NCBI GenBank assembly: GCA_036873755.1
Contig: JAVTVY010025140.1
Location: 48,928-112,927, forward strand
Reading direction: 5' to 3'
Length of the DNA: 64,000 nt
Source: Hanleya hanleyi
Taxonomy: Eukaryota; Mollusca; Polyplacophora; Lepidopleurida; Hanleyidae
In this document: in pieces, positions 46,284 to 56,221 of the stretch
Layout of the letters: each line of letters starts with the position of its first letter
Numbering within the stretch: position 1 is the stretch's first letter
Translations under genes and position numbers: made by a program
The notes under the pieces: generated by a model
The model's database searches: none
What the model saw: only the letters and a program-made list of their open reading frames with translations
What the model was told of the DNA's origin: nothing

Positions 46284-46719
46284 GTATAGTGTGGTAAGTT
46301 TCAGCTCCCTAGCTCAAGGGATAGAATGAAAGTACTCAAAGTACTGATGCCTGGATCGCCAATAATGGATTTAAAGTTTCAAAACGTTTCAGCTGGCATG
46401 TTTCAGCCGATAGCAGATGTATGGATAAATGTGGAGATTTTCTCCAATTTGTGGACGAGTCTGTTTGGGAAATCACAACTGGAACACAGTTTAGTCTTCA
46501 AGGAAGTGAATTTGTGAAGGCGGCTCATTTAAAAATATGCTAGGTCTTCATGGTAGCAAGAAACTATCTACAGTAATATGCTTAAAAGTGGATCGTCTGC
46601 GTCAATGTCTTCTACCAGTTTTGCGAGCAGATTTTCATAATTCATGCAATTTTATTGTGACAAAGCGACAAATACGCGAGGAGACTGGATAGTTTTATTA
46701 ACTAGTTTTATTAATAGTT

Positions 46720-47440
46720 CTGTGTAGCACAGATATTTGCAAGAGCTGCATGAGTTTGCGTTAAGTCTCCATTACTTATATATGCCTGCATGGTGTTTAT
46801 AGTAAATTTGTTTGTTGACAACGATAACGTTGGAGAGACAATTTGTGCGAAAATTCCTGTTGTTGTTGCTGTACGATCATTGCGTATATAATTTAGTTTG
46901 AAAAAGTTTGAACACCACCAACAACAAAACTTTTCGAAAGCGATACCTGACAAATTCTGTTGTTTCCGCTTTCGGAAAGTTTTGTTGTTGTTCAAACTTT
47001 TTGAAACTAAATTATATTCGGTGAGCAGAGTCCCCCGGAATACATAAATTTGCACTGGACAGGATCCGGTCAAGTTCACAAGACGAGAAAAATGTAAATA
47101 TTATTGTCGTTGCTTCGACACATATCTCCTCTGGAAATATATTCCATGCAGTATGCGTACACATTAAAATAGTAACGAACGCCGACTTCACGGGAAAGAA
47201 CGTACGAGTGTTGAAAACTGGGGTCTTCATAATCCCAGAACCTGAACCTGTCAAGTGCGACACTCAGATCAAGGAACAAGATTTGCAACGTATGATCGTA
47301 CAGCAACATTAACAGGGATTTTCGCACAAATTGTCTCTCCAACGCTATCGTTGTCAACAAACAAATTGCGAACTATAAACACCAGGCATATATAATATAA
47401 GTAATCTGACTTACCGCAAACTCAGACAGACGCAAAACCG
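46720..47440. mobile_element. Foldback element with nested inverted repeats
   Basis: The outer arms (about 46720-46882 and 47275-47440) are inverted copies containing GTTGACAACGATAACGTTGG and GAGACAATTTGTGCGAAAAT. Nested inside is a second inverted repeat, 46888-46942 with 46968-47018 (TTTAGTTTGAAAAAGTTTGA and the GTTGTTGTT side). No transposase is visible between the arms; it is a foldback or MITE-type element. Confidence 0.75.
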
Positions 47441-47444
47441 CACA

Positions 47445-50400
47445 GACGGCAAACACCACGAGGTGGGGCAGCTTACCATATTACCAGGTCATCAATTTAC
47501 ATTTACAACAGTCTACGGTGACAGCACAGCGCTGACATGAGTTATCGCCTGGTGGGCGCTGAGAACCGGGTTTGAGCCGATCGCCCGGAACCAAAGAACA
47601 AAAAATAGTCCACGGATTCAAGCAATCCCTGGGCGAAGAAATGAATATGAAATACACTCAAATTCAGATTTCGTTTTATTTCTAGTTAACATGAAACGAT
47701 TACAACTGTTTTTTCTTCATTTTCTGGTTAATACCCTGATATAAGACTCAAACACAGTGAAAATCACTGGCGGAGTGATACAGGTCAACCCAGGGTCATT
47801 GCATTATAGTGCACGTACACATTTACATATATTTCGTGAGTGGCAGCATAGTCTGGTCGCACCGCTACGCGGTGGCGATCCAGACAAAAATAATCAGACG
47901 GGGGGGTGGGGGGGGGGGGGAATGGCCCCTCACCAGGCCTGGACAGGTCCCAAAAAGCCCAGGCCGGATAGGGTTATCCCATAAACTGCATGGGAGACAA
48001 CTTCCGTTTGAACTCGCAACTCCAGCTGGTAACATGCAAATCACTTATCCCATCACTAAAGTGGCCTGTGTATCTGCTATGTATATTAACGTTTTACAAG
48101 CATATCATTATAGAGGAACGGGAGTGATAGGACTTGCTCATATTACACTGCCTCCTTAGTGCTTAGTGAACGTATGTCATATATATTTATTATCACAACA
48201 TTAACGAATCGACTAGAATATTCTAATGCATGTGTTTCTATTAAAACAGGTGTAGGCTCTAGCTAGCTCAACTCTTCATTCCGTAGAGGGGTATGTCCGA
48301 GTAACTCTCCATCACTTGAATATAATGGAGCGCTGGGACAATAGAGTGACGTCACAAGTGTGTGTTTAATGTTCATTCTAAACCAAACGTTCTAACCACA
48401 CGGACAAGCAGCTATACGACTCCATACAGTCTTAAAACGCCAAAGTGAAGAGTGGAAAAATGTTATCTTAAATATCATAAAATTATGACACCTTCAACCA
48501 AAATGATATTTCGATATATGATCACGGGGAACATGCTAAAACTGGGAACATTGGATTTTGGGTGGAGGTGTCATATTTTAAATATGAAGGGAAGTTCCTG
48601 TTAAACTATACTCAGAAATATAAAAACAAGCAAACGCCCATTTCCAAACGTTTATCGACGCGATTTTACGTCATTTATGACTGTGAGAATTTACAATATA
48701 AAACTTTGGTATATTCTGTGTATGAAACACAGCTTTCTTTTTTGATTTGGCGAAATATTTTTCTCGTTTTTTTTTGCATGTAAACCTGACATTTCTTTTC
48801 GCAGAAGGCATTTTTGGTCGACTTTTTTGTCAGTTTTCTTCCAAACTTGTTATTCGTATGCTTTTCTTCTCAAACACTACCAGATGAATTAGTAAATATT
48901 AATCTGGTGTGAAATAAAATAGTTTTTGCGCACTAGTTTTATCAGCAGAAAATTAAACATTTTGAAAAAAAAATGACGAAAACTTCATTTTTCTGGTACC
49001 CTAAATGGTCACCAATTGAATCTACTCATGATTCTCAAATCGATGATTATTCAAAGAGGCTCAAAATGACCACATTATGATAAGCTACAGAGTTAAGGAG
49101 TATCAGCTCTCAAGTTTGTCTAGTTCCGGGGACAGACTAGAAAGTTTGGACGGGGAGCCATAATCCCTCCTCACCCCAACAGGTCAAGGTTAATACGCCC
49201 GGCATACAATTGCTTGCAAGATAGGAATTCCGAAATCTTCTCTCTGCGAATTCAAGAGCTAATATTTTATTATATGTAACACGTATCTAGTGTGTGAGCC
49301 CCATGTCATTCCAATACAAACAGTCTCACAATCTCATTTGATGGGAAAACTGAACTTGCTGGGGGAGTTATGTAACGTACATTCTTCGGATATGAAGTTA
49401 ATGGGGTTAAGCAGCATTCCTAACTGACGTCTTCATATTCGAACTTCTTTACGCCGGAATTCTAACACGAAAATTAAGTCTTATGTCTTATGGACAACGA
49501 TTGGCTTTTGAATGTCAGATCTGACTTATGTATGGGCTCGATATTAGATGCAGACTTTCGAAGAGTTTCGCTGCTTGGAACAGCCATAAGCCGTCTCACT
49601 TCCCGTTTGAATTAAGTATGTTAGCTGTATGTATGTTAGCCTTCTTTCCAATATTCCATGCTTTTCCTCTTATCCAGGCATAAGTTAAGCGTGTCAGATA
49701 AGGAATGTGGGCTTGTGTGCGTTTTTTTGTCAATTTGTCGGACGATCCTGCTTGGCCGTTGTTACACAATCTTGGTCCATATTGCCAACAACATGTTCGA
49801 CTATCCGGAATACGAAGCAACATTAAATCCAGTGGATATTGGCTTTAATTATTAGAAATTTCGTAAAAGCTTCACAGCGAATTAGAATTTCCTTAGAAGC
49901 ACGTTTACCAAAATGTCACGAAATATAATGAAGTATTTCGATCAAACGGAAAATGCTCCAGGCAACCTACTTATTCAAGCCGCGGTCGATATTGTGTAAG
50001 GCGTGCAATAAATAAGGAAATAAAGCTTTTACTTGTGTTGTAATCTAGAAGCCCGTGAGGGTCTAGGCTTGTGGATCTCGATGATAAATTGAGCTTTCTT
50101 TACGCTAAGAAAAAAATTAAACTGAGCATTATCTGAGCTTGGACGGAAACGTAATAAATCAGCCAGATTTTTTCTGGTAACCCTATACATATGGAACACG
50201 GAGCACGGAAGTGAAGCAGACGTTGTTAGATTAGCTGGATATATCGAGACGATATCTAGAGATTTTGACTCGAATGGTAGGGACAAATCTCTTCTCAGTG
50301 AACAAATGTGCGAGATGTAACCTGAACATTGTAGAGTACACGTATAGTGGAGCAATGATCCAATCAATGATTGTTGTATCTGAATGATGGTGGATATGGA

Positions 50401-52588
50401 CGGCTTGTCTTATATTTGTCTTGAAGTGAGTAATTTACACCAACGTATAATAATTCATCAATGATATAACATTATGCAAGATCCATACGAATCGATTTTT
50501 CCTGTGCATGTATCAAATACAATAAAGGAATATTTGAATGAAAAATAATAAGAATGGAAAATATTAAGTTTGAAGAAAACATAGGTTCTCCGAAGTTAAA
50601 GGTAATTAGAACGCTGGATAACTGACTTGGCATACTGACTCAGCGAAATGAGGATATTTTTACTTGCTGATCATGGTTGGCCATGCTGGCATCCTACTCG
50701 GTTCAGCATTGTCCCAGAAAACTGTTACACTTCATAGCAAATATGTGCTCTCTGAAAGAAAATGTTTTCATGGATTTCACATATAATCATATATATTGGA
50801 GAAAGGGTAATCATCAAAGCAGACCGTACTCAATGCCACATTATATAAAATTCTACCACACCCCATGTGTTTTACCAAATAACATTATTACATGTAAAGA
50901 ATGAAGCCCAGGTGGCATCTAATTCCATTAGATGCTACCTCACAACCATTCGGTGTGGATTATATGACGTCATAATTTTCTTCGCGTGTCCAGTTGAACT
51001 CGCCCAGAAGGGTAATAGTATTGAAATGGATATCAAAATTTATCGTCTGTCTGTATGTTCTTGTACATCCTGTTGCCGTACATCATGGAGCCAATTAAAG
51101 TTGGAGAAACATTTTTTTTTCGCGGAGATTTATTCATAATTGTTGAGGTCATTAAACCTTTTTGAACGCATGATAGGTACGCAACCCAATCATTGGATGA
51201 CGGGAGAATTTCACATGTATTCTAAAACCAAGGGTCATACTTGCATCATTTTGATTGTTGATGGCGTTTTAGCACGCCCCTGTAGCTGTCATACTTTGGA
51301 CTCTCCAACCCGTGTCGATTTCAGGCACGCGACTTGCAGGTGTTGCTTGCTTCGATTAATTGGCTTAATGAGTCCTACCGTTTGATCACTCAGGCCTACG
51401 GCCTCCGTGACCAAACTTAGACTCATCCTATTGCAGCGCGATCTATTCTAGGTGTTTCACCGCAGTAAACAAGGAATTATTTCTTAAATAGATCCGGTAA
51501 CCCCCGCATTTTATTATGTACTCTGAATGCCGAGGGTGTATTCTACCTCTTGTCGAAAAATGGTATTTTATTTTTAAAACTGTCCTAACCCACAATAAAT
51601 GATATTAATTGTAGTGTCGTATTCTTGGTGTATACCTTCTTACTCACCTGAAGAAGCTAACGGCACATTTGTAGAAACGGATCTTGTAAATAACGAAGAA
51701 GTAGAAAGCCAGAAATTCTTGTTTGTTCATTCAACAATATTCAATCCCAACAGCTTTGTTCTCGAACCACTGTCGCGATCCATATCAGGTTTGATCAGTC
51801 TTTGGTTTAAACGAAAGTTGCTAAATTACCAGGAGCACGATATGCCATTGGACAACGAAAAGAATAGTCTCCTTAGTTACTTCACCATCGCGGTAGTAAG
51901 GATATGTCTGCTAAGACCTTTAACTCATCCTTAATTCTCTTGACGAACCTGCGAATTCTCCTAAACGTTTTCAACATTTTCAGACTCCTGCTATCCACCC
52001 ATGGATTCAATTGTCTTCATTGTCACGACAATATTTTAATATCTGCCCCGAGGAGGGAATATTGATTTGCATTTTTTTTCACCAAAAAAACGTTCGTTGC
52101 AATCACTGTAAACCTAACCCGATAGCCAAATAACTTCATGCACCGCAGAATACACGACGGCAACTGATTTAAGTATTACCAGAAGTTCATGTTTCATCCA
52201 CTTCTAGTATTACCCAATTGATGGTTGTCATTTAATCCTGTTGGAAAATTGCATGGATCCAAATTAACCCAATTCAATGGGGTTTGTATACTTCTCTGGC
52301 ATTCTGGAAATCATAACAACCGTAAAGCCTATTCATATATTCCATCAGATGCACAATTCATCTGGCTGGACTATGATGATGGGAACCCTCTGAGATATTG
52401 TTGAGTCCAGTCCAACAATAGTTAGCTAACCTGTCTTTGTTGGCTCCAGACTTGTTAACCCTCTCTTTGTTTCACAAGTACTTAAGTAGCGGTAGACAGA
52501 AAATTGCCTGACATTAGCGAAATCTGCTATTCTTAACTTAATCATTTATTTTTGTTCACCTCGCCATATCTCAAGCATAGTAGAATAT
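47445..52588. other. No gene recognised
   Basis: AT-rich DNA with a G-run (47899-47920), the inverted dispersed repeat at 48290-48360, and hairpins at 50909-50940 (AGGTGGCATCTAAT) and 51380-51419 (GTTTGATCACTCAGGCC). Frames of up to 112 codons exist on both strands (50029-50367, 51599-51934), but none shows a motif, a clear start context or conservation within the window. Confidence 0.55.
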
Positions 52589-52813
52589 TGACAATAACAA
52601 GCGTCTGGTCCGTCATTCATAATTCAGCTGTCGTCCATTAAAGAATTATATCCGTGTCCATAATCCAAAGACCTTTTCCATATTCCATATAACAGCATTA
52701 ACACCAAATTCAAAAAGACAATCATCGTATACATAAACATAGGCTAATTTCGTGCAAGAGAGAAGCGGTCAACAGTTTTCAATGATACTGGCAAGACATC
52801 ATGATGTTCCAAA
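52589..52813. repeat. Dispersed repeat, third copy, truncated by the Polinton
   Basis: Matches 12821-13035 block for block up to CATCATGATGTTCCAAA and then stops matching. In the 13-kb copy the repeat continues AATATCAAATCCGTATCGC; here it changes to CTTACTACCCGAAGCC. The breakpoint at about 52813 is the best estimate of the left end of the inserted element. Confidence 0.75.
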
Positions 52814-52954
52814 CTTACTACCCGAAGCCATACCCAGACTATTGGTATCGGGAATAAATGGGGCGTGAAAACATCGGTAGTAGTAGTGTTACGTGATTAC
52901 GAGTCTTATTGACCTACTTTTTTGTTCCCCCCGGGGGAGGATTGAGGAGGAACT

Positions 52955-52985
52955 TTTCGGGGGATTCCCCAGTGGGGGTTTCCCA
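52955..52985 (+). promoter_or_regulatory. Two kB-like sites in the Polinton terminal region
   Basis: GGGGATTCCCC at about 52960-52970 and GGGGGTTTCCC at 52974-52984 both fit the Rel/NF-kB consensus GGGRNNYYCC. They are separated by only a few bases. Function is not shown. Confidence 0.4.
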
Positions 52986-53111
52986 ATGACGATCACGTGA
53001 TCAAGGCATGTCTAGACTTGTTCTGGGTTGTACAGTTCTGCCATACGGAGGATGGGTACTAGTATTTCGCTGACGTCCTAGTAATAAACATAATCTATAG
53101 GTGTTGTGGCG

Positions 53112-53455
53112 GCAGATGTGGGTGTGGTGGTGGGTGGTGGGTTTAAGATGGCGGCGGATTGTGGTGGTGGGTGGTGGGTTTAAGATGGCGGCTTGTGGTG
53201 GTGGGTGGTGGGTTTAAGATGGCGGCTTGTGGTGGTGGGTGGTGGGTTTAAGATGGCGGCTTGTGGTGGTGGGTGGTGGGTTTAAGATGGCGGCTTGTGG
53301 TGGTGGGTGGTGGGTTTAAGATGGCGGCTTGTGGTGGTGGGTGGTGGGTTTAAGATGGCGGCTTGTGGTGGTGGTGTGGCGGCTGGTGGTGGTGGGTGGT
53401 GGGTTTAAGATGGCGGCTTGTGGTGGTGGGTGGTGGGTTTAAGATGGCGGATTGT
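53112..53455 (+). repeat. 34-bp minisatellite, nine AAGATGGCGG units
   Basis: GTGGTGGTGGGTGGTGGGTTTAAGATGGCGGCTT-type units with a period of 34 bp. The core AAGATGGCGG starts at 53145, 53182, 53216, 53250, 53284, 53318, 53352, 53407 and 53441. AAGATGGCGGC is the well-known YY1 binding motif, and seven or eight of the copies match it fully. The array ends just before the first TATA box at 53465. Confidence 0.9.
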
Positions 53456-53463
53456 AGAAAAAC

Positions 53464-53474
53464 GTATAAAAGGA
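53464..53474 (+). promoter_or_regulatory. TATA box of the first Polinton gene
   Basis: GTATAAAAGG directly after the 34-bp array and 170 bp before the first start codon. The transcript leader would include the CCTG microsatellite at 53528-53615. Confidence 0.6.
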
Positions 53475-53527
53475 GGCGATTTTTAGGGGTGGGGTGTATT
53501 CATTGCACTACCCTGCGGAGCACTCTG

Positions 53528-53615
53528 ACTGACCTGACCTGCCTGCCTGCCTGCCTGCCTGCCTACCTGCCTGATTCACCTGACCTGACCTGACCAGCCA
53601 GCCTGCTTGCCTACC
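53528..53615. repeat. CCTG / ACCTG microsatellite
   Basis: Repeats of GACCTG and GCCTGCCT in the leader of the first Polinton gene. Confidence 0.85.
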
Positions 53616-53635
53616 CGCTTGTATGAGACGAAAGC

Positions 53636-54037
53636 ATGAGACGTGGAGAAGATTTTCCCTGGCACCCAGCAGTACCTCCGGTTGAAGTCTTGCCTGAAGA
53701 CGAGCGTGTGAGGGAGACCCGCACTCTTACACCGGACTGCACCCTATTGTTGTATCCCAAACGTGTGGAGCTCATCGATGACGACAGTAGGTGTTGGTGT
53801 ACGTCTGAACCAGCGCGTGTCTCTTTATCCCCGGAAGGCTGGACTACCTTGAAACGGGTGTTATTGGGTGACCTCGACGGTGATAGCATTCACCTGTGTG
53901 ACGACGTCTACATTTTCCGCGGTCCCTATTTTGCTCGACTCCTCTGTCTCCAGCAAGGTGGTTTTACTCTGGACCCTGATCTATGGACAGCCTTGGAAAA
54001 AGTAATCCCCATGGTCGATGAAGTACTATCTCTATAG
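53636..54037 (+). CDS. PC4-like protein 1 of the Polinton
   Basis: 133 residues. Two segments have the strand-turn-helix pattern of the PC4/p15 single-stranded-DNA-binding coactivator C-terminus: RVSLSPEGWTTLKRVL (about 80-95) and FTLDPDLWTALEKVIPMVDE (about 111-130). Both fit [IFV][ST]L[SD]PxxWxxLxxxx. Between them lies DDVYIFRGPYFARL. A paralog follows at 54555-55055 with the same layout. A role in element transcription or ssDNA binding is inferred; only the motif resemblance is seen. The start is the second of two nearby ATGs, in the frame that matches the paralog. Confidence 0.55.
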   Translation: MRRGEDFPWHPAVPPVEVLPEDERVRETRTLTPDCTLLLYPKRVELIDDDSRCWCTSEPARVSLSPEGWTTLKRVLLGDLDGDSIHLCDDVYIFRGPYFARLLCLQQGGFTLDPDLWTALEKVIPMVDEVLSL

Positions 54038-54112
54038 GAGCCACATAACCCATCAGAATACTGCGTATCACGGACTACACCCGTAGAGCTAGGCGCGCAT
54101 GTGTGACCTGGT

Positions 54113-54120
54113 CTATAAAA
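54113..54120 (+). promoter_or_regulatory. TATA box before the tail-anchored protein gene
   Basis: CTATAAAAC lies about 55 bp before the ATG at 54167, in the gap after the first gene. Confidence 0.55.
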
Positions 54121-54166
54121 CACGTCCCTCTGGATCCTACACCTTCATTTCTACGGTTGCAGAGCC

Positions 54167-54493
54167 ATGGCGGAGATCCAGCCCCATGCGACTCGCATTT
54201 TACAGTATGCCACCGTGGTGAATTCATTCACGGGTTACCGAGCAGTGGTCCGGTCCATGTTTGCAGATGGCGACGACAACGAGGGACGACGCCAGATCCT
54301 GAACGAGTTCACAGAAGCGGTCCTCCACAGAGTGCACTCGATGGAGAGGCGTGCCATCACTCACCACTACTGGACTATGACAGCCATCCTTGATGCTCGG
54401 GCTATGGACCACGAGCGCTCACGCCGGAACCAGCACCGGCTGGTTGGCCTCATACTAGTCTGTGCCCTATTGACCCTGGCGCTGTGGTATTGA
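54167..54493 (+). CDS. Small tail-anchored membrane protein
   Basis: 108 residues: a soluble helical part (HRVHSMERRAITHHYWTM) and one hydrophobic C-terminal segment at about 90-107 (HRLVGLILVCALLTLALWY), ending almost at the last residue. This is the layout of a tail-anchored protein with an N-terminal domain in the cytosol. No family was recognised. The TATA box at 54113 and the short gap suggest its own promoter. A role in membrane handling during assembly or exit is possible but unproven. Confidence 0.55.
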   Translation: MAEIQPHATRILQYATVVNSFTGYRAVVRSMFADGDDNEGRRQILNEFTEAVLHRVHSMERRAITHHYWTMTAILDARAMDHERSRRNQHRLVGLILVCALLTLALWY

Positions 54494-54496
54494 CAC

Positions 54497-54504
54497 TATA
54501 AATA
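54497..54504 (+). promoter_or_regulatory. TATA box before PC4-like gene 2
   Basis: CTATAAATAC starts just after the previous stop codon and lies 58 bp before the ATG at 54555. Confidence 0.6.
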
Positions 54505-54554
54505 CCAGGGTCAGACAGAGTGTGTGTCATTCACCGTTCGACATTGGAGCAAGC

Positions 54555-55055
54555 ATGTCATCCGTCCTACGAGCCATCCTGCCCCTTACACCCCAGGTGG
54601 GGTTACACGTCTATGAAGATAAAGTCACCCTGGTGGAAGACTGTGGAGCTATTTGCTGGTCGCCCGCTGAGACCGTATCGAATACGGTGACGCTACAGCG
54701 TGACGGCTGGACCAAATTTAAACGGGTGTTGAGCGACGAGCTCGACGGACACCTCATCCACATAGACAATGCCATCTACGTATACCGTGGGCCTTTCTTC
54801 GCACGTCTGGGCCGCTACCAAGATGCTACGCGAAGCTTCACCCTAGACCCCCATCTGTGGTCAGCCTTGGAGAAAGTAGTGCCTATTGTGGACCAGCTGT
54901 TTACACCGGACGAGCGATCATCAGACGAGTTGGCGTGGACTCGTGCTATGGAGGACGCGCTGGCTGAACCCCATGAACAACAACTACATGAACCCGACGA
55001 CGACGAGGCCATTGATTACCCGGCTGAACTGAGTCAACCAACACAACGGTGGTAG
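54555..55055 (+). CDS. PC4-like protein 2 of the Polinton
   Basis: 166 residues from the ATG at 54555 (a longer frame from 54522 starts at GTG and is unlikely). It is collinear with the protein at 53636-54037: VTLQRDGWTKFKRVLSDELD, AIYVYRGPFFARLGRY, and SFTLDPHLWSALEKVVPIVD, the last again matching the PC4 C-terminal strand and helix. It adds an acidic tail (DEPHEQQ..PDDDEA type) that its paralog lacks; acidic tails are common in ssDNA-binding proteins. The pair arose by local gene duplication inside the element. Confidence 0.55.
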   Translation: MSSVLRAILPLTPQVGLHVYEDKVTLVEDCGAICWSPAETVSNTVTLQRDGWTKFKRVLSDELDGHLIHIDNAIYVYRGPFFARLGRYQDATRSFTLDPHLWSALEKVVPIVDQLFTPDERSSDELAWTRAMEDALAEPHEQQLHEPDDDEAIDYPAELSQPTQRW

Positions 55056-55062
55056 AAACTTG

Positions 55063-55072
55063 TTATAAATAA
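55063..55072 (+). promoter_or_regulatory. TATA box before the integrase gene
   Basis: TTATAAATAAAC, 44 bp before the ATG at 55108. The AATAAA within it could also serve as the poly(A) signal of the preceding gene. Confidence 0.55.
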
Positions 55073-55107
55073 ACCATACTCTCCGGGTCCATCATCATTG
55101 TGTCACC

Positions 55108-56179
55108 ATGAAGCGCTGGGAGAAGGTGTTGGATAACTTATACTACAGTCCCGACAGTCCGGCGGCCTATAGTGCATTGTCGGCTCTCTATCGAGCGGCC
55201 AAACCCCAGGGGATACAACGTGCTCAAGTCCGAGATTGGTTAAGAAAACAAGACACCTATACCTTACATCGAGCTGTCCGTCGCCATTTTCTACGGAACC
55301 GGGTCATCGTGGGAGGAATAGATGCCCAGTGGCAAGCGGATTTGGTCGATATGAGCGCCTTTGCCAAACACAACGATGGGAATCGGTATATCTTGACGTG
55401 CATCGATATCCTATCCAAGTATGCGTGGGTGGTACCCATCCGGACGAAAACGGGGGCGAATCTCATAGCGGCGTTCAAAGACATCTTCAAGACCGGGCGC
55501 AAACCTTTGTATTTGCAAACCGACGAAGGCACGGAATTCCTCAACAGACCGTTCCAAGCCTTTCTGAAAGCCCAGAAGGTTTTTCTTCCATACGTACAAC
55601 GAGACCAAGGCATCCGTGGTGGAAAGGTTCAACAGGACATTTAAAGGTCGCATGTATAAATATTTCACCTATAAGAATACACGGCGGTACATCGATGTTC
55701 TCCCGAAACTGGTGAGGGGTTACAATCGAGCCTATCATCGAAGTATACAGAGAGCTCCCATTACCGTGACCCAACGCAATGAAGCCCAAGTCCGGCGTGT
55801 CTTGTACCCCAGGCCATCGCAGCGAACGACGAAGGAGATGTTCAAGGTCGGGGACCCTGTACGGATCAGTAAAGTCAAGGGCAAGTTCGAGAAAAGTTAC
55901 TTGCCCAACTGGAGCGATGAGCACTTCCTGATTAAACGGCGCCTACCCCGACAGCGGCGAGTCTACGAACTGGAAGATCTTCAAGGGGAACCGCTGCTAG
56001 GCACGTTTTACGAGCCGGAATTACAGCCTGTCGTAAAATCACAGCAAGACTACTACACGGTGGAACAGATTTTGAAAACGGAACGTCGACGTGGCAAACT
56101 GTTTCATTTCGTCAAATGGCAAGGCTGGCCCAGTTCCTTCAATTCCTGGGTCGCTGTCAACCAGGTGAAACGGCTATAA
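55108..56179 (+). pseudogene. Polinton integrase (rve fold plus chromodomain), frame broken
   Basis: The frame from 55108 carries the N-terminal part and the first catalytic acidic residues: DAQWQADLVDM (D78/D81) and LYLQTDEGTEF (D139). The third catalytic residue, Glu in VVERFNRT, is in the next frame (55616-56179). That frame is open a little further upstream in a conserved-looking stretch, so the reading frame changes in the T-rich stretch around 55578-55592. The second part continues to a C-terminal chromodomain, YYTVEQILKTERRRGK and VKWQGWPSSFNSW (about 56057-56150). In an intact element this enzyme joins the linear DNA to host DNA, and the chromodomain would read histone marks. As it stands the protein would end at 55644 without its catalytic Glu. 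A sequencing or assembly error in the T run is possible. Confidence 0.9.
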
Positions 56180-56182
56180 AGC
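56175..56182 (+). promoter_or_regulatory. TATA box before the Thr-rich membrane protein gene
   Basis: GCTATAAAGC overlaps the integrase stop codon and lies 46 bp before the ATG at 56222. Confidence 0.55.
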
Positions 56183-56221
56183 CAGACACCACTGCCGTCC
56201 TCCTTCATTCCACGTCCAACC

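Noticed and set aside
47530..47600. tRNA-like B box (GGTTTGAGCC) suggesting a tRNA or SINE
   Set aside because: No A box at the right distance and no cloverleaf arms; one weak box is not enough.
51599..51934. 111-codon frame as a host gene
   Set aside because: No motif, no conservation within the window and no clear start context.
55236..55715. 159-codon frame overlapping the integrase
   Set aside because: It is the third-frame shadow of the integrase. The rve motifs are in the other two frames.
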